The position numbers and the translations under genes are program-made. This document shows, in pieces, positions 35,201 through 52,419 of a DNA stretch of 64,000 nucleotides. Position 1 is the stretch's first letter. Each line of letters begins with the position of its first letter. The DNA is from Zygnema circumcarinatum. Lineage: Eukaryota > Streptophyta > Zygnematophyceae > Zygnematales > Zygnemataceae. A model generated the notes under the pieces. The model did no database searches and had not been told where the DNA came from. It saw only the letters and a program-made list of their open reading frames with translations. The DNA lies in NCBI GenBank assembly GCA_037447605.1, contig CM074807.1, positions 3,271,849 to 3,335,848 of the forward strand. The letters are read 5' to 3'.

Positions 35201-38200
35201 AATGACTGTTTTACTTGTGCCTATGTAAACAACTTTTGTTGTTATTATATATACATACATGCATAATGGTTTTTACCAGTTATGCTAAGAATCTAAAGCG
35301 CTCACTTGGGACGAGACATTTTGTGTTTAAAGTTTCCAAACCAAACCACAAACACCACAATTCATACAGCTTGGAGCGGTCTAGTACAGGCCTAGATACC
35401 CTTTTTTAGTGAGTTACAAGATGTCTCCAGAATTTACTTGTGAAACCAATACTTGCAAAATTAGCTACACAGAGCAGCCCCCCCAAGAACTTACCTCGTA
35501 GTCTGTGGCTCCTTCTGAGTCTCTGACCACAAGCTTCCCTCCATTGGTCTCGTAATCTTTCCCCAATACAACGACTTCATTTGTGGTTTCTTTGCAGGAG
35601 TTGCGGGAGCCGCAGGTGCTTCGCTTCCATTCTCCTTCACAGCACTTCCTTTCCGTGGAGGAGGAGGGGGGGCTCCCTTTCCGGGAGGAGGAGGGGGGGC
35701 TCTCACTCCCGCAGGAAGCTTACCAGGGGGAGGGGGAGGAGGGGGTCCACCTCTAATCCCTGCAGGAAGGCCTGAGGGAGGGGGGGGAGGAGGGGGGCCA
35801 CCTGCCCCTCTAATCCCAGCAGGAAGACCAGGAGGGGGAGGAGGAGGGGGGGGACCTCCTCTAATTCCGGCAGGAAGACCAGGAGGAGGTGGAGGAGGAG
35901 GAGGAGGGCCTGCTTGTGCTCCTCTAATTCCAGCAGGAAGTCCGGGAGGAGGAGGAGGAGGAGGAGGGGGGGGACCTCCTCCTTGAGCTCCTCTTATTCC
36001 GGCAGGGAGACCAGGAGGAGGGGGAGGAGGAGGGGGGGGAGGACCTCCTCCTCTAATTCCGGCAGGGAGACTAGGAGGGGGGGGAGGAGGAGGTGGGGGA
36101 GGACCTCCTCCTCTAATTCCGGCAGGGAGACTAGGAGGGGGAGGAGGAGGAGGGGGGGGAGGACCTCCTCCTCTAATTCCGGCAGGGAGATTAGGAGGGG
36201 GGGGAGGAGGAGGGGGAGGTGGGGCCCCTTGTGCTCCTCTAATTCCGGCAGGGAGACCTGGGGGAGGTGGAGGTGGCGGCGGTGCATTTCTGATGCCAGC
36301 TGGAAGAGCGGGAGGTGGAGGAGGTGGAGGAGGAGGAGGGGCAAATCTAATACCAGCAGGGAGTTCAGGGGGAGGGGGAGGGGGTGGTGGAGGCGCATTC
36401 TCATGGGCACCTCTAATCCCTGCAGGAAGTTCAGGTGGTGGTGGAGGTGGAGGAGGAGGAGCCATGAAAGAACCTTGAGCGGGTCTTATTCCCACTGGAA
36501 GAGCTGGTGGAGGAGGGGGAGGGGGGGGAGGAGGAGGGGGACGATTTCCCTGTGCTGCTCGTATTCCTACTGGCAATGCTGGAGGTGGCGGTGGAGGGGG
36601 AGGTGGAGGGGCACCTGTTCTTTGAGAAGCCCTTATCCCTACAGGGAGTTCTGGGGGGGGAGGGGGAGGAGGAGGAGGAGGGGCACCTCTTCCGGCACCT
36701 CTGATTCCCGCAGGAAGCTCAGGAGGTGGTGGAGGAGGAGGTGGACCTTTTCTTTGTGCAGCTTTAATAGAGACAGGTAGTTCTGGAAGTGGTGGAGGAG
36801 GGGGAGGAGGAGCCCCTATTACTTTAGTAGCACTAATCCCCACAGGCAATGCTTCTGGAAGTTGAGAGGGGGAAGGCGGGGGAGGAGCACCTTCTGCTTG
36901 CCAAGAACTGACTGCAGCAGGTACAACATCCGTTCCTTCAGTTGCATTTCTTTCAACAGAAAATTCGAATGAAGGGGGACGAGGGGGAGGAGGGGCAGGA
37001 GAATGGCCATTCGCTGATGGAGGCAAGGGATGCTCGATCTGAGAGCTTCTGCTTGTTTCTTGATATCCTGGTGAAGGGGAAGAATTTTGAGAGAAGGATT
37101 GGACAGGATAAGCTGCTTCTGTTTGTTGATACGATCCTACAGCGACTGAAGGAGGTGAAGAAGCGGCAGAAAGCCCAGAATGGAGAGTCTCGGATACAGC
37201 AAAACCTGTCTGAGGTTGGGCATGCTCTTGTGGAGAAACGGAATAAGAACTGGCTAAAGACTCCTGACTTTCAGTGAACCTGACAGTTAGACTGTGTGAG
37301 GAGCTTACTGAAACTACATCAACATCTGATGGCTCTGATTCACTCCCGTGCATAGGCCTCTCCTTTTCATATCTCTGCCCTACCGCTCCCTTCTGCAGGG
37401 GCTTGCCCTGCAGCGAAGCCCGTGCATTGAGTGGAGGTGAATGGCTTCTGCTCCTTGCTGGTGAACGCACATCGAGACTGAAATCTTCGAGTTCCTCTTC
37501 TGTAGAGCCTTGCTGCGACTGAACAGAAGCTCCATTGGATAATGGGAAGGGTGGAACAACAAAATCGTCGTCCAGGGCGAATGAATCTTGGCTGCTTAAA
37601 ACACTGCTTTTTGCCGGATTCCGGGGAGAAGTGTTTTTACTTCTAGGATATCTCGCCTTCCTTGCACGGGAATCCAAGGAATCGTCGAATGACAATCCTC
37701 CTCCCCCATGCCCATGAGAAGCAGATCGCACCATCCTTTGAACTGGAGACATGGCAAAAACACTAGGGGTCCTAGAGCCTGAAAAGGATGAAAATGTTAG
37801 GGGGGTTTCTTCTGGAGACGACATATCCGATTCGTACTCCTCATTGTAGAAATTGTAATCACGTTCATTACTGTTCCACATAGGTGTATGCTGCATGGAC
37901 GCTGACCTTTTGTGGGAGCCAACCCTACCAAGTCCTCTCTCTGTAGCTTCTCCCTGTCTATCCCATGTTTCACGCTTTTGCCTAGACGTTGGCAAACTGT
38001 CTGCTTCCGTTATTGCCTTCCGAATCTTGTCGATGGTATCCTTGTGAATTCCTCCACCCCAATCAATATCCGCAGAATTGAAAAGCTCTTGTAGTTTTGC
38101 AAAGGCTTCCACGGGAAGGCCACCCTTTTCCTCACCATTTACGAATGCTGGAGTAGTGACAAACGGAGTAGTAGCGGTTGGAGTTTCCGGCACACTATGG

Positions 38201-40088
38201 ATAGCACTCTCCAACTCTGCCAACAAGACCTGCAATCCAAGTAATCGAGACCATGTCAAATGGTTGGGCCACAGGTGATCTCCGAAGTCCGCAAGGAATC
38301 CCTCTCTAACCTGAAACTTTCCTAGCTTTAAATGCCAACATGGAGGATCCCTGATAAAGCATGAGTTCAATATGACGTTTTCCGAATATAACGGCTCACC
38401 TCAGCTCTGAAGTCCTTAGTGAATCGCTCCTTTGCGTTCCAAACAATGTCAATTTCATCACGGTTCAACATGAGCATGTTCGACCTCACAAAGCCGGTGT
38501 TGAACATCACTCTGAACATCATTTCTTCGCGATTGTTCTCCGTATCAAGATGGACGCATTCGAGCACAACATCACCTTGAATAGCGCACTGTATGTCAAT
38601 CTTGACCACATCACAGTCAACCTGACGGAACCAACCAAGCACCCAGCAACCGACCCAGAAAAAAGAATAAAGCCCCCTCACTTTACCCAATGATTTCCAA
38701 AGCTCTTCAAATGTTAAACCCTCCGAAGCAGAAAAAGATCCATTACAAAAGGGGCAGTAAATCTTTGGAGATGATGAGAATAACCTCAAAGCAATATCCT
38801 AAGTGCACAGCCCCGTATAAACAAACAACTACCAAATGACCTAGTTCAAGTTAATTTAAGAAGAGTCAACGAGAACAGCACACAGCTCTCATAATCTTAC
38901 GGATTCTCAAAAAGGGAATGGCGCACTTCACTAAGAAAATGGCTTTCACACGCTAGAGATTGAAACTGCATCAAGATTCAACTGACTAAGCATCATCCAG
39001 CGTGTGAGCCGAATACCTGCCGGTAATGCCGGACATTCTTGTTCTTCTTTCCCATAGAAAACAACAAATCAGTAACTCGACGATCAGGATTTCTTGGATC
39101 TCTTCCATACACCTTCACGGCTGCTCTGCATCCTCCCAAACTATCAAAACTTGGAACCGTTCGCATCATCAAGCAATCGAGCACTAGGGCCCGTTCCTCC
39201 GGAGGCCAGTCGGGCATATTACTCCTTCTAGTGACATACTGCAAATACCGAAGCTGTGAAGGCACGGGGGTCAACGGAGAGAGCAGCTGCAACAGATTTT
39301 TTGGAGCCTCCTTGTGGATGTGAGACAGCGTTTTTTCTTCGCCAGAGCTCTCCTTCCGAAACAACAAGAAGGAGGATATTATAAAGGCCAGCAAAGGCCA
39401 ACCACCCCGTTCACAATGCAGTAATACTACATTTCTCCCCTCGTCCATATTTAGCCAGCTTTCAGCTGATTTCAAAAAGTGATGGACCATTTCCATGGAT
39501 ATAATAGGGCAGCCTTCAAAATGGCGTGGATAGTCCATGACAGTGATGTCATATTGTGACACCATGTCTGTGAGCAGACTCCTCCTATCACCCTCTCTAA
39601 AATTGAATACGAGAAAGGATGACTCTGGAAACAATTCATGGAGCTGAGTTGCAATTTGCCGCATATACATCTTGTATGTCTCTTCCTCCACCGCGTCGGT
39701 GGAGAAGCAAGAGTCGAAGGCTGCAGCCAGAGAAAAAATAGTCTCGCGAAGACGATTTCAGCTCCCTTTCCCACGCTTTTCTCTTTCAAACCAGCAAACG
39801 CTCTACGCAATCAACTGGCAATGTAAGTCAAACACAAAAAGTTGACTTTTGCGTGATGTTTCTGCAGTCTCTGAATATAAAGGCATCCCTGAGCCATAAT
39901 ATAAGGCATAAAAATTCGCCAAAGGTAGCATGTGCCTTCTTTCCACCCTAGACTGCTTGACAGCGTCTACTTTTCTCACCACCCCTTTATCTCCAACATC
40001 CTTCCCACTCCTCCCTCCTTCCTCTCCATCAATGGCTTGCGATTGGGAATTTCCAAACAAAATGCGAAGGTGCGCGGAAGAGAGAGAC

Positions 40089-40182
<94 letters not shown>

Positions 40183-40304
40183 GGAGAGCCAGAGAGAGAG
40201 GGAGAGAGAGGACGGGAGGGTGGGAGAGTACCATAAGCGCGGTCAGCGATTTGCAGCAAGCCATCAGGCGGCTTGGAAGAAAACCACTTCCGCCAGAGCG
40301 ACAT
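29208..40304 (-). CDS. Class II plant formin (PTEN-like domain, C2-like domain, FH1, FH2)
   Basis: Seventeen minus-strand exons (40304-40232, 39720-39017, 38621-38400, 38229-35495, 34993-34870, 34564-34493, 34133-34035, 33776-33735, 33463-33383, 32969-32919, 32566-32485, 32038-31944, 31692-31621, 31254-31138, 30803-30735, 30422-30356, 30022-29208) join in frame to 1,839 residues. The N-terminus [17 protein letters not shown] and the PTEN-like domain (to about 259) are typical of class II formins. The phosphatase loop reads HCERGGW, lacking the Arg of HCxxGxxR, so catalysis is unlikely; in moss this domain binds phosphoinositide. C2-like sequence follows (to about 333), then a linker and an FH1 with some 20 Pro tracts separated by LPAGIRG. 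FH2 runs from [11 protein letters not shown] to about 1570, with [11 protein letters not shown] intact. It should bind profilin-actin and nucleate and elongate actin filaments at membranes. The charged C-terminal tail (exon 17) begins with FH2-end helix sequence. Confidence 0.96.
30841..31010 (+). repeat. GA-rich tract in formin intron 14
   Basis: Purine-rich low-complexity sequence with a 12-G run near 30886-30897 lies between formin exons 14 and 15. It is CT-rich in the sense direction of the gene. Confidence 0.85.
32050..32292 (+). repeat. GA-rich minisatellite in formin intron 11, roughly 100-bp unit
   Basis: The block GATAGCGGGGGGAGAGAG...GAGGAGAAATGGAGGG occurs twice in tandem, starting near 32068 and 32168. 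It lies in the intron next to the acceptor of exon 12 (32038). The antisense Leu/Ser/Pro frame is a by-product. Confidence 0.8.
34205..34410 (+). repeat. GA-rich tract in formin intron 6
   Basis: About 200 bp of GAGAGG/GGGGA purine sequence lies just upstream, in the gene's sense, of the exon 7 acceptor (34134). It is pyrimidine-rich on the transcript. The open frames on both strands are repeat-encoded. Confidence 0.85.
36036..36215 (+). repeat. 60-bp coding minisatellite in the formin FH1 region
   Basis: Three tandem 60-bp copies are nearly identical and share the plus-strand block GGCAGGGAGACTAGG followed by G-rich and ACCTCCTCCTCTAATTCC sequence. Each encodes one LPAGIRGGG spacer plus a run of 10 Pro. 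They sit inside a longer array (about 35690-36860) of diverged units. Confidence 0.9.
40085..40180 (+). repeat. (GA)n microsatellite in formin intron 1
   Basis: About 45 GA units are interrupted only near the ends. They lie in the first intron of the formin gene (39721-40231). In the transcript this is a (CU)n tract. Confidence 0.95.
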
Positions 40305-41755
40305 GCTGGCTGGCCTGCTCCCTCTGCAGCTGCAGTCGCTCTACCAGGCCGGCAAAGACAGACCGAAGGAGGCAGCATGAGCGACAGCTGCCGGACATGG
40401 CATGGCTGCCACCACGCTTGAAGCCGCCTCCGTCGCGCTCTCCAAGGATACTACTCCCTTCCTTCTGCAGAAAGACAACAAATTAGGTCTAAGTTTGACC
40501 TTCTGCACTTTCCTTAACCCTAAAACATCGCCAAGAAGATCAGTCCCCTAATCAGCAACGGCATGTATAAAAACCCCCGGTTTTGATGACGCCCATTGCA
40601 TGTGCGTGCGAGTGTGAAGCTCTCCAGCACAGGCTATGGCGGATCTGCGCAACCCTAGAATGCCGGTGACTGCATGGCGGTTACTTGCGAGAGCCGGGCG
40701 GACATGGCAGAGCGCGCCTTCATTTTAAGGACGAGCCCTTCTCTCCACCTTCAAACACACATGGCCTCCTTCGCACCCCATAGGGTCATGGGGCCATGGG
40801 GTGCCAAGGAGGCATGGGGTCATGGGGTCATGGGGTCATGAGGTCATGGGGCCATGGGGTGCCAGGAGGCATGGGGCCATAGGGGCTTGGGGCCATGGGG
40901 CCATGGGGTGCCAAGGAGGCATGGGGCCATAGAGGTTTGGGGCCATGGGGCCATGGGGCCATGGGGTAGGGTAAGGGGCCATGGACATGCAGTCGTGGAG
41001 TCGTGGGCGGTCAAAAGGACTTAATCACAGTACGGTACAAAAATTTGCAACGTGGCAAATAATTGGCTACAGCACATCTATGGTAGTACCTTTACCGCAG
41101 TAAATCTGCTAAAAGCACCACAATTCGAAACTGTTGTGGAGCGGTCTAATGGAATTCGGCAAGTCACACTTTTTTCCACGTGGCGCATCGTTATTCGATG
41201 AAACGAGGACGATTCGCGGGTAATGGGCACATACCTGACAGTAGTTAGCCAGTCAGCCACTGTCAGACTTACCCAAATCGTCAAGATGCGCAGCTAATCA
41301 CATGACCTATTGATTCAGGGAAATTTCCCGTCACAGTTACGTTCGCTGTTCATTTAAAATTCCCAGCAGGGTTTCACATGGGGCGATTTCTCGGATTTTC
41401 TCACTGTTACAGTAACACGGTAAACGGAACTGTACTGACATGTATGTAGCCTTGCAGGACTTGCTCTGCCAGGGCCTGCAGAGCAGAGCGCCTGCAAGAT
41501 TGACTTGTGCAGAAGCTTGAGCTTCTTGGCAAGATTGAGTTTGAAATTTGCAGACAAAGAGAGAGAGATCAGAGGAACTTTGCAAGCGATACTTGCAAAC
41601 CTTGCGCAGATTCATTCTTTACTAGAGCTGCACAAAACTCTTGGATATTTGGCTGGTATTAGCGTGTTTCTGCTGCACAGAAGGATATCAGCGACAGCTA
41701 TTTTTTAGGGCTCGCTTGTGCTGCTGTATTTGCGTAGCGTTTGGGAGGGCTAATA
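40305..41755. promoter_or_regulatory. Divergent promoter region shared by formin and acetyl-CoA acetyltransferase
   Basis: The genes start at 40304 (-) and 41756 (+), leaving 1.45 kb for both promoters. A CCCTAAAA telo-box-like motif lies near 40515. The middle (40784-40992) is a GGGGCCAT-type minisatellite. The right part (41400-41750) is probable 5' UTR/promoter of the thiolase gene. No other gene is visible. Confidence 0.6.
40784..40992 (+). repeat. GGGGYCAT minisatellite in the divergent promoter
   Basis: Octamers GGGGTCAT and GGGGCCAT are tandemly repeated. A higher-order block, GGGGCCATGGGGTGCCA(A)GGAGGCATGGGG, occurs three times. Many units contain the palindrome CCATGG. Units differ by single C/T changes, which suggests slippage plus substitution. 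Confidence 0.9.
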
Positions 41756-47230
<5,475 letters not shown>

Positions 47231-49325
47231 ACCCTAAAGCACGCCGAGCTCTGAGGGCCATGGGGCGGGCAACCTCTATTCTTTTTATAAAAATTAGGGT
47301 TCAGAGGGGATAGGACAAGCGAGTGGTTTTGGACTGTTCGGCAGTACAGGTGGCAGCACGGTATTGGTTGAATGCCGCGTGCAGCAGTGCTATGGTAGTG
47401 ATGGCATTCCTCTTCTTTTCTTTCTTTTCATTTGGTTGGCTGCCCCTAAATGTAGGGCAGCGCTAGGATAATTGGGAAAAACAAATAAATCATAAAAAAG
47501 ATAAAATAAACCAAAGAAATGTGGAAACGGGTAGAATAGAATAAGCGGGGGGGGTATTTAAGACGTTTCATTTTCAAAAAAAAAAAAAATTGTTTTTTTT
47601 TCGTTTCATTAGGACACACAGCGTCCTAGTGCATGTAGAACGGGTTCAACGGAGCTGCGACTTTATGTAGCTTACTTTGTTCCCGTGGTCTAAGGTCGAA
47701 GGCCTGATGTGACAAAGTTAGGTTTCTGACTCATGCATTGTGCTACATTTCGGTTTTTGGTATTTGGTTTTTTCTTTTGGTTTGGTGGTTTTGCTGTCGT
47801 TTGGTATGCTGGTTTCTCGTTTCTTTTCTTTTCTTTCTTTATCTTTTTTTTTTTCTTTTGATTTGAAGGCTAACGGGGTCAAGCGAGTTAGTTGCATCAG
47901 AGTTGTCGGAGGACAAGTGTGTTATGTGACGCGGATAAAGAGTGGTTCTCCAATCTCCATAGAAGGTGCCCTCTGCAGTCTAAGTCCTGGTCCCAGTTTG
48001 CTGCTTTCGCATATTCACTGATGTGATGTGCTGCGACTGCGACTGGTTGAGCTTTACATGCGCACTTGTGAACCGCATGAAGTCAAGGGGGTAGTGGAAG
48101 GGAGAGAGATTAAGAAAGAGAGAGAAAAAGGAGGGGGGGGGGGAGTACGGCTGGTGGCCGTGGAAACTGCAAACCAGAAAGCGATGTGAGGCTGGCTGTA
48201 AAGCAACGGTCAAAAGCCACTCCATTAGAGGAGGTTTGCACTTCAAAAAAGGGAAACGATGCGTTATCTCTTGAGTCAATATAAGGAGCTTTTGCTGAAA
48301 CTTCAAGAGAAGCGAATGCATTGGATACCCCCTGCCTTTATGGATATAACATTGCTGAAAAGCAATGATATGTTCATAAGCCATACATGATATTGCTGAT
48401 TTTGTCCATGTACAAAAGTGGCATTGGTCTCACCATGAGACCAATGCCACTTTCATTTCATCGTGACAATATCATGTTCATGTTCATGCTCATGTTCAAG
48501 TTCATGTTTGCGAAGTTGGTGTTTTCGAGTATACCGTATCGTCCCGTATCGGATAGATCGTATCGGATATTGTGCCGTACATTTTGACGTCAATAAAAAC
48601 GACAAGCTTTCAACCAATCCGCTGCTCCCCGACAAAATCTCGCGGTCCTCCAAGCCTCGCGGAGTCCGCCACACTCTGGGCCGTCCACGTGTCCACGATC
48701 GTGACTTGGGACCAACGTCCACGTCATTTGACGAATCCCCACCGTCCGATTGGCCGGTTGTTTGGGACAGTGATGTCACTTGGCAAATACCAATTCGCTT
48801 CCAGAAACGCTTGGCTCTCTTCCATTGGTCATTCTTTCCGCAGATCGCGCTCAGACGTCAGCTTGAGTAAAAAAAAAAAATCGGTTTTTTGGGACGCTCT
48901 GAGGCGGCCCAAATTCAGTTAGTTTGTACCTTTTGCTGGTTCGGTTAGTACGAACTAAACTAGTGTTCGTACGGAATGGCATATTTACTGTACAAAATGT
49001 ACGAAGATGTACGAAAACTGAACGGGGAACGGGGACATGGAAAGTACAGTGATTTTCTTGAAGCCTTCCAAATATTTGGAAGGGAACGGAAGAGTGAGTG
49101 GACGGTTTGAGAGGAGGGAATCAGGGAGGGAGAGGGAGAGGAGTGCGAGAGATAAAGAGAGAGAAGCGAGGGTGAGATAGAGATAAAGGGGGAGAGAGAG
49201 AGGTCAAGAGAGAGGTAGGAGTGAGAGAGAAAGAGAGAGGCGGGGAGAGAGAGAGAGAGCGAGAAAGAGCGAGAGAGACGAGGCAGAGTCAGAAGTAAGG
49301 GAGGCACAAGAAGGACGCCGGCACC
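47231..49325. other. Intergenic spacer between thiolase and REF/SRPP genes
   Basis: It begins with the thiolase 3' region. A palindrome-rich block at about 48350-48510 contains a perfect 18-bp-arm hairpin and a TTCATG repeat. The segment at 48580-48800 holds ACGT-core elements (CACGTG at 48688-48693 and TCCACGTCATTTGA at about 48717) that may act as distal promoter. Further right come CGTACGAA-type repeats (48930-49030) and a GA tract (49110-49280), probably the REF/SRPP leader. Confidence 0.5.
48415..48453. repeat. Perfect inverted repeat (18-bp arms, 3-nt loop)
   Basis: AAAGTGGCATTGGTCTCA is followed by CCA and then its exact reverse complement. It is the longest short-loop perfect palindrome noticed in the window. 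It lies in a spacer, next to a shorter pair ATTGCTgaaaAGCAAT at about 48352-48367. Possible meanings are a cruciform, a transposon remnant or a transcribed hairpin. Confidence 0.9.
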
Positions 49326-51005
49326 ATGGAAAAGGTGAGTTAAGTCCGCTGGTTTTGAATTTCTTTTTGCGTGTTGTTTTGGTGTTGATTAGGGCTTTTA
49401 TGCCTTTCTTGACAGGATGTGAGTGTGAGGATGATCAGTGGCATGCAAGTGTAGTCGACACGTTGAATGAATATGGTGGGGATTGAGGGATGTGAATGGG
49501 AGGCTGTGAGTTGAGAATGGGAGAGTTCTGTGGGTGAGAACTGGAACGGGACACTGAGAAAAGCAGAAAGTGAGAGAGAGAGTAAGGGCGAGAGAGAGAG
49601 AGGGAGATATGAGAGGGAGCGGCGGAGAGAGTGGAAGAGAAAACAGAGAGAAAAGCTTGAGGTAGAGAGGCGTTTCTGACAGGGATAAGTGAAGAGGAGT
49701 GAGGAAGATAGGGGGGGGAGAAATAATTTGGCGAGGGAAATGCGAGAGTGAGAGAGGGGTGAAGGTAATCGCAGAGCATGCGGAATGGGAGAAAGCTCTG
49801 CAAGCAGGGGCGGTCTTGGCTTGGTTATAAGAGATGCTGGAAGGCTTCAAGCAAGGCCGCGACTGAACAGAGAAAGCGATTCATAATCATGCAGGACTGC
49901 CTTTCTCATCGGTTTGGAGAGTCATTTGCTATCATGTAATGAGAATTATTCGCAGGGGACTGTTTCTGAATGATCAAATGTGTCAGGGAATGATCAAATT
50001 AAATAAAAGCAAATGTTGTTCAAGACGGGAATGTAAGCAGCATATTGAGTTGGTGTGGAACTGCGTGTAGGGATGTAGAGTGGATAAGCATCTGAATGTG
50101 TGACGTGGAGGATGCGCCAAGGTGGTGCCTGTTGTAGAGAGGTTATGCCAGCTAGCATGAACTTCTACTCTGCTTGACAGATTCCTGCATAAGGAGAGCC
50201 GCTGGGTAATCAATGATTCTAACGTTCTTTGTTTGACTGCTGTCTGGATCGCAGGGCCCGGACCTCAAATACCTTGAAAGCGTTCGTGTGGGTACGGTTC
50301 GAGTGGTGGTGTTCTTGGTTCAGTTGTATGAGAGAGCAAAGGACGGTTCCGGCGTGTTGAAGCCTGGGCTCGACCGCGTGGAGGGTTTGGTCCAAACTGT
50401 GGTTGGACCGGTCTATGCGAAGGTCATAGGCCATCCCGACAAAGTGTTCAAGTTTGTGGATACAAAGGTGAGGATTGCATGTTGATCGGACTGTGGGTCT
50501 GCTCTGGGTGGATCTTGTTGTTTCAGTCCTTAGGGTCATCCATGTCAGGATTACTTTCGTAACTGTTTGAGAAGATCGCTGGGTTTTTCATGGCTGCATT
50601 ATCGCCATGCATGTGCAGATCGATTTCGTTGTCTCTTTGGTTGATGAATTGACACCGACCTACATCAAGAAGAAGGTGGCGGAGGCATATGGAGCAGCCA
50701 AGGCGACCCCTCAAAAACTTGAGAAAACAGGCGAAAGCCTGTTTGAAACCGCAAAGCACTCTGCATATTTTGGATGGAAGGCTTTCCTTGTGCTCCCATT
50801 GGCTCCGCAAGTTGTGAAGTTTTCCGTGCCATTGGCGGTGCATGCAAGTGTGAAGTACAACGATGTCGCTGATTACCTCAAGTTCAAAACGAATCCGACG
50901 GTGAAGGCTGCTGCAGCTTATCTTCCGATCATTCCTGTCCACGAATTAGAGAAGACAGTGAAGGCAGACCTTGATGCGGCCTTGAAGGTGAAGAAGACAC
51001 AGTAA
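49326..51005 (+). CDS. REF/SRPP family protein (rubber elongation factor/small rubber particle protein-like; lipid-droplet associated)
   Basis: Three exons (49326-49334, 50255-50467, 50619-51005) give 202 residues. The first exon encodes only MEK, after GCACC at the start and with a good donor (AAG|GTGAGT). The core reads DLKYLESVRVGTVRV, QLYERAKDGSGVLKPGLDRVEG, VGPVYAKVIGHPDKVFKFVDTK and VSLVDELTPTYIKKKV, the diagnostic REF domain. The C-terminus ends with a KVKKTQ tail. In non-rubber plants the family (LDAP/SRP) coats cytosolic lipid droplets and contributes to stress tolerance. It has no signal peptide; membrane association is by amphipathic sequence. The first intron is long (920 bp). The tiny first exon is the weakest point of the model. 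Upstream ACGT elements would fit stress control but are not proven. Confidence 0.93.
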
Positions 51006-52419
51006 GTTCCATTTTCTATGGAGGGGTGTAAACGTTTAGGGCATGTTTTGCCGGAGGTTTCGGATTGTACGAGTGAACAGAGGGGCAAGGTGTAATATGG
51101 GAAACAGGCCTTTGCATGTTATATAGGGGACGGGACGGCTGAAGGTCTGATTTGGCTCTCTCCCTCTGCGTGTGAAGTTCTTAAGTAGGCAGTCGGAAAA
51201 GTCGTCAGTGGTGATGAGGAAGGATGTACTCAGACCTTTATGTACGTTACGCCATTAACAGTTACGGGCCTGTATCCGTCAGGATCTGTAAACCTTACGC
51301 CATTAGCAGTTGTGGAACTGTATCCCTCAGGACCTGTGAAACGAGTTCTGCCTTGCTGATGGTCTCTCGTTATAGGAAATTGTACCGTTTGGCTTGTTGA
51401 GGATGTGCACGCTGTTACGGTTTTGAGCAAGGAGTATGCATGTATGCATGTATGCAGGGGCATGCATATGCATGCATGCGTGTATCCAACCATGGTCATC
51501 TTGTATCCATCCATGCATGCATGCATGTATCCAACCATTGTCATCATGTATCCTACCAAGGTCATCATGTATCCATCCATGCATGCATCCAACCATGGTC
51601 ATCATGTATCCATCCATGCATGCATGCATGCTATCATGAACGGTAGAGGGGGGAGGGGATTCTGAGAACGGGCACGGGCAGGAAAGAATGGGTAAAGGTG
51701 ATTGCAAAAATTCTGTAACTTGCACTTCGTGACGACGAAAATCGTGAGGTGTGAGATAATAACAACATAAAGCATAGAAAGGAAAAGTTTTCCCTTTCAT
51801 TAACTATTATAATACGAAATATCAACGCAGCAAAAACAACCGGAAAGTGTTTCCTAACAATGACAAATCTGTTACAATATACACATAATGAAAAGTCACA
51901 GCAAAGCCCGCAGCCTTGACCCTAAACTTCCACATCCTCTGGTAAATCTGCAAACTGCAAATTATCCTTTCACATGAAAATTGTAGCAAGCGACAACTTA
52001 AAAAATGCAGCTGCAAATAGCCAAGAACGTTTTTCATCTACAAAAGAGAAAACTGCTCTACAGTCAGTAGCCAAACATCGAACCCTAATCTCTATACTTA
52101 GAACATGACAACCACATCCACCAGCACTGTGATCCACCAGCGGTAGCCAAGGCCTTCCCCCTCCCCTCTGCACCTTTAACACCCAAAAACTAAACCCTGA
52201 ACAAAGCGCCCTCCCTTCCCAAGAAACCACTCTGCCTGCTCACACAACCTTCATCTTGTCAGTTCTCTTAACATTTGGCCCCAAACTTCGTCCCGTATCC
52301 GTTCCGGTATCAGGTCGCCGTTCCATTTCCGTTGCCGTTTCCTTTATTCAGACCCCTCTTTCCTAGTAAACTTTCAGAACCAGGATCCTCCCCTTGTCCT
52401 CTCCTCCGGATACTTCCTT
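51006..52419. other. Convergent 3' region between REF/SRPP and the coiled-coil gene
   Basis: The region holds the 3' ends of two convergent genes. A TATCCATCCATGCATGCATG / CAACCATGGTCATCATG minisatellite (own entry) is at 51430-51640. The rest is AT-rich with no gene-like frame. Confidence 0.6.
51430..51640 (+). repeat. ATGCATGC/ATCCAACCATGGTCATCATGT minisatellite
   Basis: The array alternates CATGCATGC runs with the unit ATCCAACCATGGTCATCATGTATCCATCC, which recurs about five times with small variations. Frames in several phases are open and give Cys/His/Met-rich peptides. These are a by-product of the repeat. Confidence 0.85.

Noticed and set aside
35914-36780. 288-residue plus-strand Arg/Ser/Trp-rich open frame
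   Set aside because: It is the exact antisense of the formin FH1 poly-proline array; CCT/CCG repeats keep the opposite strand open. Formin exon 4 explains the region fully.
51405-51665. Overlapping Cys/His/Met-rich small proteins
   Set aside because: All three phases are open because of the ATGCATGC minisatellite. This is a composition effect.
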